DNA of 64,000 nucleotides from Alistipes sp. (GCA_017451685.1 JAFTNV010000017.1:1-64000), one strand, 5' to 3'; shown: positions 35,414 through 44,541, counted from the stretch's first letter. A program made the numbers and translations. Notes: generated from the sequence alone by a model not told the origin.

Positions 35414-36949
35414 ATGGCACAGTGGCGCACGAGGTTTAGCTTAGCAACATTAGGGCATCGCCTACAAGCGGTGCCCATGTTGCTTGTCGTCGTGCTCTTT
35501 GGCCTCGGCATCGTTCTCTACGAGAGCTACGTGCTACCCCTCGTTGCCGTCGTGAGCATCATGCTCCTCGCGGTGCTTGCCGCATGGCTCCTCGTTCCGC
35601 GGTGGCCGGCATGGTGCTACGCCGCCCTTGCCCTGATACTCTTGGGCTACACCATGGCGGAGCTTCGTGCCCCGCACTCCTCAACACCCTACAACGAGAG
35701 CCTCGAGATGGAGGTGAGCGTGGAGAGCACACCAACCCCGCGCTCTGGCTATAGCCTCGCCGAGGGACGCATAACGTCGTGGTCGAATGACGAAGGGCGG
35801 CATCGTGCCGATGATAGAGTTGTGCTATGGCTGCGCACCGACAGCATAGCCTTTGGCGATAGGCTCACCCTCGCCTCGCACCTCACACCCCGCATATCGC
35901 GCCATGCGAGCTACGACCGCCTGATGCACCGCCGTGGCATGGTGGGCGGCATCGACATCAACCGTTACAACATCCTCAATAGCAGCCACGAGCAACCATC
36001 ATCCTCGCTACAACAGCGTGCCGTGGAGCAGCTGCGCGAACATCTGCGCGATAGCGCGTCGTATGCCGTCGTGGAGGCCATGGTTGCGGGCTCGCGCGAC
36101 CTTATGCCTCGCTCGCTACGCGAGGCGTACGCCACAACGGGCCTCGCGCACCTCATGGCCGTATCGGGACTTCACCTCGGCATCGTGATGGTGATAATCA
36201 CCACGCTGCTACTACCGCTACGCCTGCTACATCGCGGCCACCGCATATCCCACATTCTAACCATCGTCGCGATATGGCTCTTTGCCACGATGAGCGGTCT
36301 CTCACCCTCGGTGGTGCGCGCAGCGCTGATGCTCAGCATCCTACAACTATCGCTCGCCGGCTCGGGGCACTACAACTCACTCAATGCCCTCTGCGTGGCA
36401 GCCTTCGCGATGCTTGTATACCGACCCAACTACCTCTACGACATCAGCTTCGAGCTCTCGGTGATGGCCGTGGCGGGCATAGTCCTCTGGGCGATACCCC
36501 TAATACGTAATATGCGAATGCGGCGCTGGCTGCCACGCATGATGGCGACAACCATCCTTATAGGCATTGCCGCAACACTCTGGACTCTGCCCCTCGTGTC
36601 GCACACCTTCGGCAATATGCCCATTGCAAGCATCGTGCTCACCCCTGCGGTGATGCTCTTTTCCTACGCCATAGTCATCTGTGGCATACTATCGTTAATC
36701 ATGCCCGCATCGCTTGCTGCGGTAATGATGGCCGCGGCGGAGTGGGCGGCACACATGCAGAATAGTGTCGTCGAGTACGCGGCAACGCTCCCCTTCGCGA
36801 GCATCGGCCACACAATGTCCAAAGGTGAGGTTGCGATATGCTACGCTACATATATTGTAATTACGTTGCTCGCAGGGAGCATAAATCGAAAAAAAGTGGT
36901 AACTTTGTCCTATGCTGACACTCCAAGATATAGAGAGCCTCAAGAGTGA
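35414..36949 (+). CDS. comEC: ComEC/Rec2-family membrane protein (no MBL domain)
   Basis: 511 residues from the ATG at 35414. N-terminal helices (VPMLLVVVLFGLGIVLY) and an OB-like external segment are followed by the competence domain (TTGLAHLMAVSGLHLGIVM, WLFATMSGLSPSVVRAALML) and more helices. In the family the competence domain forms the DNA-uptake channel across the inner membrane. The C-terminal metallo-beta-lactamase nuclease domain of Bacillus ComEC is absent. The 3' end overlaps the next gene by 38 bases. Confidence 0.88.
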   Translation: MAQWRTRFSLATLGHRLQAVPMLLVVVLFGLGIVLYESYVLPLVAVVSIMLLAVLAAWLLVPRWPAWCYAALALILLGYTMAELRAPHSSTPYNESLEMEVSVESTPTPRSGYSLAEGRITSWSNDEGRHRADDRVVLWLRTDSIAFGDRLTLASHLTPRISRHASYDRLMHRRGMVGGIDINRYNILNSSHEQPSSSLQQRAVEQLREHLRDSASYAVVEAMVAGSRDLMPRSLREAYATTGLAHLMAVSGLHLGIVMVIITTLLLPLRLLHRGHRISHILTIVAIWLFATMSGLSPSVVRAALMLSILQLSLAGSGHYNSLNALCVAAFAMLVYRPNYLYDISFELSVMAVAGIVLWAIPLIRNMRMRRWLPRMMATTILIGIAATLWTLPLVSHTFGNMPIASIVLTPAVMLFSYAIVICGILSLIMPASLAAVMMAAAEWAAHMQNSVVEYAATLPFASIGHTMSKGEVAICYATYIVITLLAGSINRKKVVTLSYADTPRYREPQE

Positions 36950-38081
36950 GGCTGTGCGCAGGGCTATAGACGAGAACATCGAGCGCGACCCTGCGACTAT
37001 CGCCTTAGATAGCCGCATCCCCGAGGCGCGCCTTGTTGCCACCGAGGTGAAGTACCTGCAACGTGCGCGACATAAGCTCCCACGCCTCTATGCTGCGCGG
37101 TGCATCATACCCCCGCGCGCCTTCGAGCAGTCGTCGAGCCAGGAGTGCGCCCTGCGTAAGGACATCGCGGGAGGGCGACTTCTCGACCTCACGTGTGGCC
37201 TCGGCATCGACACCATAGCCTTTGCCGAGCGCTTCGAGAGAGTTGTGTCGTTAGAGCGCGACGAGGTGCTTGCGGAGGTTGTGCGACATAATATCGCCCT
37301 TCTCGGCATCGAGAATGTGGAGGTCATAACCACCTCGGCCGAGGAGTACGTTATGAGTACCACCGAGCAGTTCGACTGGGTCTTTGCCGACCCCGACCGT
37401 CGCTCCGACAAGGGTAATAAGATGGTATGCCTGGAGGATTGCTCACCCAACATCGCCACGCTACTGCCCCACCTACGGCGCATCGCGCGACGCATAGGAC
37501 TAAAGCTGTCGCCGCTGTTCGATGTGGAGGAGGCATTCCGACTCTTCCCCGATGCGGAGGTCGAGGTTGTATCGCTCAGCGGCGAGTGCAAAGAGGTGAA
37601 CATCTTTACGGGTGCGGAGCGTGAGCGTCTTACCATCGCCGCCATAGGCCTCGGCACATGGCACTTCGACCGCGAGGATATGCACGCCACGGCAACGGCC
37701 GAGCCCTTCACCCCCGAGGAGTACCGCTACCTTCTTATCCCCGATGTGGCGCTACAAAAGGGGCGCGTGGCTATCGCTGCGCTCAAGCCCTGCGCCTCGG
37801 TGTGGAGCAACAACGGCTACGCCTTTGCCCGCGAGATGCCCACGGAGCCGATAGGGGCACGCATATACGCCATCGAGAGCATCGAGCGCTACCACCCGCG
37901 CGAGCTTAAGCGTCGATATAAGGGTGTGGGCATCGAGATACTCAAGCGCGACACGCCCCTCGGTATCGAGGCGGTGCGCAAGGCCATAGGTGCACGTGCC
38001 GGAAGCGAGAGGATGGCAGCCATTACGAACATCGGTGGCGACAGTTGGTTTATAGAATTAAAAGCGACTTGCAATGAATAA
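36912..38081 (+). CDS. SAM-dependent methyltransferase with THUMP-like C-terminal domain
   Basis: 389 residues. A helical N-terminus (to about 75) is followed by the SAM-binding fold: LLDLTCGLGIDTIAFAERF, VVSLERDE, FDWVFADPDRRSDKGNK with an NPPY-like ADPDRR. A C-terminal THUMP-like domain ends the protein. Probably an RNA methyltransferase of the family common in Bacteroidetes; the target nucleotide is not known. It overlaps comEC by 38 bases and the next gene by 8, indicating one transcript. Confidence 0.8.
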   Translation: MLTLQDIESLKSEAVRRAIDENIERDPATIALDSRIPEARLVATEVKYLQRARHKLPRLYAARCIIPPRAFEQSSSQECALRKDIAGGRLLDLTCGLGIDTIAFAERFERVVSLERDEVLAEVVRHNIALLGIENVEVITTSAEEYVMSTTEQFDWVFADPDRRSDKGNKMVCLEDCSPNIATLLPHLRRIARRIGLKLSPLFDVEEAFRLFPDAEVEVVSLSGECKEVNIFTGAERERLTIAAIGLGTWHFDREDMHATATAEPFTPEEYRYLLIPDVALQKGRVAIAALKPCASVWSNNGYAFAREMPTEPIGARIYAIESIERYHPRELKRRYKGVGIEILKRDTPLGIEAVRKAIGARAGSERMAAITNIGGDSWFIELKATCNE

Positions 38082-38859
38082 TAAGATGTTAAGTGTCGTT
38101 ATCGTAGGCTCGGGAAATGTTGCCGAGGCTCTTGCCGTGCGCCTTGGCGCAAGCGAGGGCATAGCGCTACAACAGATATATGCGCGCAATGCCGAGCGTG
38201 GCAGCCATATCGCCCGCCTTGCCGGCACGACATGGTCTAACGATGTGCTTGCCGAGGCGGACATATACCTTATTGCCGTCAGCGACCGCGCTGTCGAGGA
38301 TGTAGCAACGAGCGTAGCCTTTCCGCCCGAGGCCCTTGTGGCACATACGGCAGGGAGCGTGCCCCTCGTGGCCATCCCCGAGCGTAAGGGAGGGCGCGGT
38401 GTATTTTACCCGTTGCAGAGCTTCTCTATGGGGCGCCACGAGGCAATAGAGGGTGCTCCCATATTTATCGAGGGCGACAGCGAGGCGACATACGACCGTC
38501 TGCGCGACCTTGCCGAGCGCATGGGTCTCAATGCCAATGTGGCCGACACGGAGCGTAGACGTAGGCTCCACCTCGCGGGTGTCTTTGTGAACAACTTCGT
38601 CAACCACCTCTACGCCACGGCCGCGGATATTGTTGCCGGCGAGGGGCTCGACTTCGAGATATTAAGACCTATAATCCGCGAGACGGCAGCCAAGGCTATC
38701 GCCTCGGCCAACCCACGTAGCGTGCAGACAGGCCCCGCACAGAGGGGTGATAGGGCGACTATCGAGCGCCACATGGCGATGCTCGAGGACGATGACACCA
38801 AGAGAGAGATATATAACTATTTAACACAGAGTATATGGGAAACTTCAAAGAAGATGTAG
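38074..38859 (+). CDS. DUF2520 Rossmann-fold NAD(P)-binding protein
   Basis: 261 residues. The N-terminal dinucleotide fold VVIVGSGNVAEALAVRL, DIYLIAVSDRAVEDVA and the C-terminal helical DUF2520 domain (LAGVFVNNFVNHLYATA) resemble pyrroline-5-carboxylate reductase-like and ketopantoate reductase-like oxidoreductases. The substrate is unknown. It overlaps both neighbours (8 bases upstream, 25 downstream), and DUF2520-kdsC adjacency is common in Bacteroidales. Confidence 0.82.
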   Translation: MNNKMLSVVIVGSGNVAEALAVRLGASEGIALQQIYARNAERGSHIARLAGTTWSNDVLAEADIYLIAVSDRAVEDVATSVAFPPEALVAHTAGSVPLVAIPERKGGRGVFYPLQSFSMGRHEAIEGAPIFIEGDSEATYDRLRDLAERMGLNANVADTERRRRLHLAGVFVNNFVNHLYATAADIVAGEGLDFEILRPIIRETAAKAIASANPRSVQTGPAQRGDRATIERHMAMLEDDDTKREIYNYLTQSIWETSKKM

Positions 38860-39380
38860 CACTTGTCGAGGCTATTGTGCTTGATGTCGATGGCGTTATG
38901 ACCGATGGTGGCATCATCCCCACGCCCGATGGCGACTTTATACGTCGCTACAATGCCAAGGATGGCTATGCCATTGCTGCGGCGATACGCGAGGGCATGA
39001 AGATATGCGTTATCTCGGGTGGTCGTGGCGAGATGCTACGCCGCCGCCTTGAGATGTTAGGCGTCACGCGCATGTACCTCAACTGCATGGATAAGACGGC
39101 CGCCCTCGGCGAGTTCCTTGCCGACAATGGCATTGCTGCCGAGAATGTGATATATATGGGTGACGACATCCCCGACCTCGAATGTATGCGCATGGTGGGC
39201 ATACCGGTATGTCCCGCGGATGCCGCCTCGGAGGTTATCGAAGCCTCGCGCTACGTGTCGGAGTACGACGGTGGCCACGGTGCCGTGCGCGATATCGTCG
39301 AGCAGGTTATGCGCGCCCAGCATAAGTGGGCAAAGAACCTTAAGGGTGTGCTTGGCATACCCGCCACGGAACATAAATAG
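38835..39380 (+). CDS. kdsC: KdsC-type HAD phosphatase (KDO-8-phosphate phosphatase)
   Basis: 181 residues, the C0-type HAD without a cap, active as a tetramer in the family. Motif I is VLDVDGVMTDG, motif II is VISGGRG, the Lys is in CMDKTAALGEF, and motif III is YMGDDIPDLECM. It dephosphorylates 3-deoxy-D-manno-octulosonate 8-phosphate for lipopolysaccharide core synthesis; related keto-acid sugars are possible substrates. It is the last gene before a strong terminator. Confidence 0.88.
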   Translation: MGNFKEDVALVEAIVLDVDGVMTDGGIIPTPDGDFIRRYNAKDGYAIAAAIREGMKICVISGGRGEMLRRRLEMLGVTRMYLNCMDKTAALGEFLADNGIAAENVIYMGDDIPDLECMRMVGIPVCPADAASEVIEASRYVSEYDGGHGAVRDIVEQVMRAQHKWAKNLKGVLGIPATEHK

Positions 39381-39384
39381 CAAA

Positions 39385-39422
39385 TAGACGAGGGCATCCC
39401 GATAAAGGAATGCCCTCGTCTA
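39385..39422. terminator. Bidirectional terminator
   Basis: TAGACGAGGGCAT (39385-39397) pairs perfectly with ATGCCCTCGTCTA (39410-39422), 12-base loop. It lies between convergent genes. U-runs are weak on both sides. Confidence 0.75.
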
Positions 39423-39439
39423 CTATCTACATATTACGG

Positions 39440-40141
39440 TTACATCACCTCCTCGACAACCTCAATCTCTGCTTCCGGCTCTACAATGACAAGCTCCTCG
39501 CCACGCTGTAGGCGGTAGGCAAGGCGTACTATCTCGTTGGCGTACTCCACATCGGCAATCTCCTCGCGCTTACTCTCAATCTTAGCCTCAAGCTCGCCAA
39601 TCTTATTGAGCATATCCTCGGGGTAGCCCGCTTCGATAATATCCACAGCAAGCTGCTCATTCTCCGCAATAAGCGTTGCGAGTTCCGCGTTCTTAGCCTC
39701 TATCGTAGCATCGTTACGCTCAATCGTGGCAACGACATCGGCATCGCTACCGAGCTCCATAGTCCACGCCTTATCCATATCGCGCAGCTTATCACTGAAG
39801 GCCCCCTGCTGCGCTGCGAGGTATGCCTCCTCGGCAGCGTACACCTCGCGGCGGTCGCCCGCAGCATCAAGGATGGGGTCTACCAACGAGCGGAAATAGA
39901 GTGCCTTAGCGCCACCATAACTTTTGCGGTATGCCTGCTCATAGTTGGCACGCATCTTCTCCACAGCCTTAAGCTCAGCCTCGCTATGTGCCAGCTCGGC
40001 CATCTCGGCGATATGTTTAGCATCGCGCTCGGGCGTAGTGATATGCACCCTCGACTCACAGCGTGTACCCAACAGCAGCAACACAACAAAGGCTACATAG
40101 CCACACGCAAGCATAAAACGGCTCTTTCTACTCTTCTTCAT
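39440..40141 (-). CDS. Membrane-anchored coiled-coil protein, unknown
   Basis: 233 residues. A positively charged N-terminus and one hydrophobic segment at about 9-26 anchor it in the membrane or serve as a signal peptide; the nearby Cys (TRC) does not fit a lipobox well. Most of the rest is predicted helix, with a heptad-like stretch at about 135-200 (IEAKNAELATLIAENEQLAV) and a Glu/Val-rich end. Residues about 60-85 (NYEQAYRKSYGGAKALYFRS) resemble a segment of the upstream neighbour. Not recognised as a known family. It is 11 bases after the small lipoprotein gene. Confidence 0.6.
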   Translation of the reverse strand: MKKSRKSRFMLACGYVAFVVLLLLGTRCESRVHITTPERDAKHIAEMAELAHSEAELKAVEKMRANYEQAYRKSYGGAKALYFRSLVDPILDAAGDRREVYAAEEAYLAAQQGAFSDKLRDMDKAWTMELGSDADVVATIERNDATIEAKNAELATLIAENEQLAVDIIEAGYPEDMLNKIGELEAKIESKREEIADVEYANEIVRLAYRLQRGEELVIVEPEAEIEVVEEVM

Positions 40142-40152
40142 AGCTTCACGGG

Positions 40153-40434
40153 TTAAATCTGGTTAAGAACTGCGTTACTCTCCTCCAAAAAGATAAGGTA
40201 CGACGTGCCACCTATCTGCGTGCGAAAGGCCTCCTCGTAGGCACGAAGCTCCTCGGCAGCAGCCTGATACTCCTCGTACGAGGTAGCACTAACAACCCTC
40301 TCTGCAAGCTCGTAGCTCTTGTCGTAGGCCATATTCTCGTGGTCCTGTTCGTTGATAACAACACCCTCACCCCCACGGTTGCAGCACGCCACAGAGGCTA
40401 TGGCCGCCACAACAATAATCATCACTCGTTTCAT
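40153..40434 (-). CDS. Small lipoprotein, unknown
   Basis: 93 residues. Signal peptide with lipobox ASVAC and lipidated Cys17, followed directly by a second Cys. The mature part is helical and holds AYEEAFRTQIGGTSYLIFLE, similar to the segment NYEQAYRKSYGGAKALYFRS in the next gene. No known family. It begins 30 bases after the rlmI-type stop on the same strand, so it may be at the end of that operon. Confidence 0.6.
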   Translation of the reverse strand: MKRVMIIVVAAIASVACCNRGGEGVVINEQDHENMAYDKSYELAERVVSATSYEEYQAAAEELRAYEEAFRTQIGGTSYLIFLEESNAVLNQI

Positions 40435-40464
40435 CCGTTGTCTATATTTTTAGTTTATCGTTCT

Positions 40465-41676
40465 CTACTCGACATATACTACCAAGCCCTTCAAATATTC
40501 ACCCTCGGGGTGGTAGATGTTTATCGGGTGGTCGGCAGGCTGCGTGAGCTGACCTATGATGCGCACCTTGCGGTGGGCAATCGCCGCAGCCGTGAATATC
40601 GTCGTGCGGAAGAGCTCACGGCTCACGGCCTGCGAGCACGAGAAGGTGAAGAGTATGCCTCCCGGGCGTATCTTCTCCAGCGCACGTGCGTTAATCTTCT
40701 TGTAGCCCTGCAACGCATTGCCAAGCACCTTATGATGCTTCGCAAAGGCGGGCGGATCGAGGATTATGAGGTCGTAGCTGTCGTCTATGTTGCGGAGATA
40801 CTCCACGGCATTCGTTGCTATGGCCCTATGCGGAGCATCGGCACCGAAGTTAAGCTCCACGTTCTCCTCAGCGAGCTTCACGGCACGCTCCGAGAGGTCT
40901 ATCGACACCACCTCCTTGGCGCCACCACGGAGTGCTGCAACGGAGAACCCGCCCGTATAGCAGAAGGTGTTGAGCACCTTACGGCCACGGGCATACTGGC
41001 GCACAAGGTCGCGATTCTCCCTCTGGTCGATGAAGAATCCCGTCTTCTGTCCCTCCTCCCAGTTTACGTAGAACTGCATATCATTCTCTAAGACGATGCT
41101 CTTTGCGGTCTCGGCACGTCCCCAGAGATAACCATCGATAGCTCCGAGGTCGGCCTTGAAGGGTAGCGTCTGCGAGCTCTTGTCGTATATCGCCTCGATG
41201 CCGTCGCCATAGGCGCGACGTATAGCCTCGGCAATCATCTGTCGCTCGCGGTACATGCCGACAGAGTGGCACTGCACAACGGCCACACGGCCATAGATGT
41301 CGACAACAAGGCCGGGCAATAGGTCGCCCTCGCCATGTATCAGGCGGTAGCATGTCGTAGCCTTGTTTTCGGTCATGCCGAGAGCATCGCGCACACCCTT
41401 AGCCATGGCCACGCGGTTGTCCCACCACACCTGGTCGATAGCCTCGCGCTCGAAGCTCAACACACGCACGGCAATAGAGCCTATCTGATAGTGACCATGG
41501 GCGATAAACTCGCCCTGCTTCGTCACAACATCTACGACATCACCCTCGACAAGGTTCTTGTCGCCCTCGGCGATATGGTCTATCGCCCCCGAGAATATCC
41601 ACGGGTGGCGGCGCTCCAGCGACTCCTCCTTGCCACGACGAAGGTGTACTACGGCTAATCTCTCCTTGTTACTCAT
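40465..41676 (-). CDS. rlmI: Class I rRNA methyltransferase with PUA domain (RlmI-like)
   Basis: 403 residues. The N-terminal PUA domain (RHPWIFSGAIDHIAEGDKNL) is followed by a linker domain with YRLIHGEGDLLPGLVVDIYG and a SAM domain with VLNTFCYTGGFSVAALRGGA, VVSIDLSERAV and LIILDPPAFAK. Family members methylate C5 of a cytosine in 23S rRNA (RlmI acts at C1962). It is 2 bases after the exonuclease gene. Confidence 0.9.
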   Translation of the reverse strand: MSNKERLAVVHLRRGKEESLERRHPWIFSGAIDHIAEGDKNLVEGDVVDVVTKQGEFIAHGHYQIGSIAVRVLSFEREAIDQVWWDNRVAMAKGVRDALGMTENKATTCYRLIHGEGDLLPGLVVDIYGRVAVVQCHSVGMYRERQMIAEAIRRAYGDGIEAIYDKSSQTLPFKADLGAIDGYLWGRAETAKSIVLENDMQFYVNWEEGQKTGFFIDQRENRDLVRQYARGRKVLNTFCYTGGFSVAALRGGAKEVVSIDLSERAVKLAEENVELNFGADAPHRAIATNAVEYLRNIDDSYDLIILDPPAFAKHHKVLGNALQGYKKINARALEKIRPGGILFTFSCSQAVSRELFRTTIFTAAAIAHRKVRIIGQLTQPADHPINIYHPEGEYLKGLVVYVE

Positions 41677-41678
41677 AT

Positions 41679-42389
41679 CTATGCTTCGTTTTCTCTACTC
41701 GTTGTTTTACCCCCACGGCGGCGATGAAGCGCGCGGCGATGCTTCGTGCGCTTAGCACTCTCAGCCTCCTCCGCCCCCGTGCTCGATATTATCGTGAGCG
41801 ACCCCGCGGGCTGTGCCTCGCGTTGCATGGCCTCCAATATATGCGGGCATACCCACGCATCCGTAGCGGCATACTCACGCTGCTGTAGCGTCAGCGTACC
41901 CGCCTCCCAGTTACTCAGCCTCTGCGCCTTGGATATGCGCTTGCCGAGGACTATGGCCGAGAGCTTACGCAGGCTCTTCTCCTCGATGCCCCAGCGCACA
42001 GCCTCACGTTGCAGGTCTACAAAGCCGTCGGCCTTGAAGTCGCGCAGGGCGTGCAACGAGCGTATGTCGCCCGCAACATCAGCCCCCACCTTGAGGATAC
42101 GTCGCGAGCCGAGAATCTTGAGGATGCGGTTGTCCAAGCGTATGCGGTTTAGGCGAAAGAGGTAACACACCTCGGGCGTGGAGAGCTGCAATAGCGCCAC
42201 CTTATACGACACGCCGGCACGAAACGAGGGGCGTGTCTCGGTGTCGAAGCCTATCATGTCGTGGCGCGCAAGGTCGGCACATGCCGCCTCGACAAGCTCC
42301 TCCCTGTCAACGACGACAATGCGCCCCGCAAAGAGGGCTGCCGGCAATGCCGCAACGCTATCGTTATCTATGGTGCTCTGAAATGCCAT
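41679..42389 (-). CDS. 3'-5' exonuclease, DEDDy (RNase D-like) family
   Basis: 236 residues, only the exonuclease domain without HRDC. The four acidic positions can be placed: Asp/Glu in MIGFDTETRPSF, Asp in VGADVAGDIRSL and Asp in YAATDAWVC, with Tyr four residues before as in DEDDy enzymes. The C-terminal 35 residues are Lys/Arg-rich. It probably degrades RNA or DNA from the 3' end. The substrate is not known. The first gene of a unit with the rlmI-type gene. Confidence 0.85.
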   Translation of the reverse strand: MAFQSTIDNDSVAALPAALFAGRIVVVDREELVEAACADLARHDMIGFDTETRPSFRAGVSYKVALLQLSTPEVCYLFRLNRIRLDNRILKILGSRRILKVGADVAGDIRSLHALRDFKADGFVDLQREAVRWGIEEKSLRKLSAIVLGKRISKAQRLSNWEAGTLTLQQREYAATDAWVCPHILEAMQREAQPAGSLTIISSTGAEEAESAKRTKHRRALHRRRGGKTTSRENEA

Positions 42390-42412
42390 CTACCTTTCAA
42401 CCTTTAATCTTA

Positions 42413-42420
42413 CAAAGTTA
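42413..42420 (-). promoter_or_regulatory. -7 element for the exonuclease/rlmI unit, overlapping the recQ stop
   Basis: TAACTTTG on the minus strand; its first three bases are the recQ stop codon. No clear -33 element. The start would be near 42407, about 18 bases before the ATG at 42389. Confidence 0.4.
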
Positions 42421-44340
42421 GCGATTAATTTTTAGTTTACCGCTTAGGTCGAGCGAAATTTTTCCCTCGGCAACCATTTTATCTACCCTATCGACCACAA
42501 CACTATCCTTACCTCCCACCTTGGCAACCAACTCTTTTACGCTTAACACGCTACCATCCAGCGCGTTAATGATGGCATCATCGAGAGTTTGGGTGTCCGT
42601 CTTTCGTTGTCGTCTGGCCAGGCACACATCGCACACGCCACAGGGCTGTGCCTCCTCGTCGCCAAAGTAATGCTCGATGATGCTACTGCGACACTCGTCT
42701 ACGTTCTGCGCATAGCGCAACATGCTCTGCGTGCGCTCGAGGGCTATGTCATAGCGACGGCTGTAGCTATCGGGCGAGATATATACATCGGCCGTGGGCA
42801 GGCGCTCGCTGTCGAAGAAGAGCATCGGCGAGCGCGAGGCGGGGATGTAACGTATCACCCTCATGCGCCAAAGCATGGCCAGCAGGTCGTGTACGCGCTC
42901 GGGCGTGAGGTTGGCCACGGAGGCTAATAGTAGCTCGTCTATATATCGGAAGGTGGTAAAGACACCGTTGTAGGTGCGCAGTATCGCCCGAAGCAGAGCA
43001 TCCATGTCGTTACCTCCGGCATTGAGCTTATAGAGCGCGTCGCGACTACACATGAACATCAGTCGCGCAGGGTTATCTTGTTCATCAAGGAGCGTGAGGA
43101 GACCGTTGAGTTCCAATATCTTGAGGGCACTCGTCACACGGCCGTAGGATAGGTGCATGGTGTGGCAGAAGTCGTAGATGTTGAAGAGAAACGATGCCCC
43201 CGCGCCATCGCCTATGGCTACCTGAAGGTAGCTGCACACCAATTCGTAGATGCGCTTGACATCCTCGATGGGCGGAAACTCGGCCTTGAAGAAGAAGGTT
43301 AGCTTCTCGAGGTCGTCCTTCGTATATAGCATCACGGCATAGCTGCGACGACCATCACGCCCGGCACGCCCCGCCTCCTGATAGTACGCCTCGAGCGAGT
43401 CGCACGGCGCATAGTGGATAACGAACCTAACATCGGCCTTGTCGATACCCATGCCAAAGGCATTCGTCGCAACCATCACGCGCACGTTGCCAGCGAGCCA
43501 TTCATCCTGGCGTATCGAGCGCTCCATGGTGGGGAGGCCCGCATGATAGAACTGAACGCTTATGCCGTCCGCCTTGAGCTTCTCCGCCAGCTGCTCGCAC
43601 GCCTCGCGTGTGCGCATATATACGATGCCCGAGCCCTCGACATTGCGTAGGATGCGTAGTATATGCTCGTATTTATCCTCCACCTCGCGCACCACGTACG
43701 AGAGGTTTGGTCGCGCGAAGCTCGTGCGTATGATATGCTCGCCACGGAAGCCGAGGTGAAACATTATATCCCGCGCTACGCGCCCCGTTGCCGATGCCGT
43801 GAGTGCCAACACCGTGGCATCTGGGGCATACTCCCTAAGTTCCGCGATGCGCAGATACGAGGGGCGAAAGTCGTAGCCCCACTGCGATATGCAGTGTGCC
43901 TCGTCTACGGCGATGATGGCAATCTTCATGCGTCTCAGGCGTACACGGAAGGCATCCGTCGTAAGGCGCTCGGAGGCAATATATAGGAGCTTCACATCGC
44001 CATAGGTGCAGTTGTCTAAGGCTATCTCTATGCGCCGTGAGTCCATGCCCGAGTGTACCGCCACGGCCGATATGCCTCGGCGTGTGAGCTGATCCACCTG
44101 ATCCTTCATCAGCGCTATGAGGGGCGTTACGACAATAGTAAGACCCTCGGACATGAGCGCCGGTATCTGATACGTTAGCGACTTACCACCACCCGTGGGC
44201 ATAAGCGCAAGGGTGTCACGCCCCGCAAGCACCGCATCGATAATCTCGCGCTGCTTGGGACGAAACGCCTCGTAGCCCCACCACTGCTTAAGCACAGCCT
44301 CGGGTGTCAATAACTCGGTATTTGCTTTTTGTTCGTTCAC
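42418..44340 (-). CDS. recQ: ATP-dependent DNA helicase RecQ
   Basis: 640 residues from a GTG at 44340. Motif 0 (FRPKQREII), Walker A (MPTGGGKSLTYQIPA), DEAH box (IAVDEAHCISQWGYDFRPSY), and helicase motifs VRVMVATNAFGMGIDKADV and AGRAGRDGRRS are present. The RecQ zinc region has the pair CGVCDVC. A winged-helix domain follows. The HRDC domain of E. coli RecQ is replaced by a short C-terminal tail. It unwinds forks and recombination intermediates. The predicted transcript may start at the GTG itself. Confidence 0.95.
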   Translation of the reverse strand: MNEQKANTELLTPEAVLKQWWGYEAFRPKQREIIDAVLAGRDTLALMPTGGGKSLTYQIPALMSEGLTIVVTPLIALMKDQVDQLTRRGISAVAVHSGMDSRRIEIALDNCTYGDVKLLYIASERLTTDAFRVRLRRMKIAIIAVDEAHCISQWGYDFRPSYLRIAELREYAPDATVLALTASATGRVARDIMFHLGFRGEHIIRTSFARPNLSYVVREVEDKYEHILRILRNVEGSGIVYMRTREACEQLAEKLKADGISVQFYHAGLPTMERSIRQDEWLAGNVRVMVATNAFGMGIDKADVRFVIHYAPCDSLEAYYQEAGRAGRDGRRSYAVMLYTKDDLEKLTFFFKAEFPPIEDVKRIYELVCSYLQVAIGDGAGASFLFNIYDFCHTMHLSYGRVTSALKILELNGLLTLLDEQDNPARLMFMCSRDALYKLNAGGNDMDALLRAILRTYNGVFTTFRYIDELLLASVANLTPERVHDLLAMLWRMRVIRYIPASRSPMLFFDSERLPTADVYISPDSYSRRYDIALERTQSMLRYAQNVDECRSSIIEHYFGDEEAQPCGVCDVCLARRQRKTDTQTLDDAIINALDGSVLSVKELVAKVGGKDSVVVDRVDKMVAEGKISLDLSGKLKINR

Positions 44341-44344
44341 ATCA

Positions 44345-44374
44345 CAAAGATAACCCTTTTTGTTGTAACGACAA
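44345..44374 (-). promoter_or_regulatory. Promoter of recQ
   Basis: On the minus strand, TTG (44374-44372), 19 bases, TATCTTTG (44352-44345). The start site would fall around 44340, on the GTG start codon. The remaining intergenic region (44375-44490) holds nothing I can support. Confidence 0.65.
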
Positions 44375-44490
44375 TGCTGAAGGGCGTTTTATAGTTTAAG
44401 GTGGGCTATGGGTTTCTATGAGTTTATATATTTAGTACGGCACGGTGTGTACGACAAATTTAGCGTCAGAAGCCGTGAGATGTGGCGCAT

Positions 44491-44541
44491 CACAAAAGAA
44501 GAGTCCTCGGGATAGTACATAAACGTACAGCCCGAGGATTC
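44491..44541 (-). terminator. Intrinsic terminator after gcvP
   Basis: CCTCGGG (44505-44511) pairs with CCCGAGG (44531-44537); the stem extends outward with one G-U pair and inward as GTAC/GTAC. On the minus strand it is followed by TTCTTTTG. It starts 45 bases after the gcvP stop. Confidence 0.75.

Noticed and set aside
36900..36907. TAACTTTG inside comEC just before the methyltransferase ATG at 36912
   Set aside because: No -33 partner at 19-21 bases, and the gene overlaps comEC within one tightly packed unit; a chance match is likely.
44375..44490. Possible small RNA in the gap between recQ and the gcvP terminator
   Set aside because: No promoter match, no stable conserved-looking fold and no terminator of its own.
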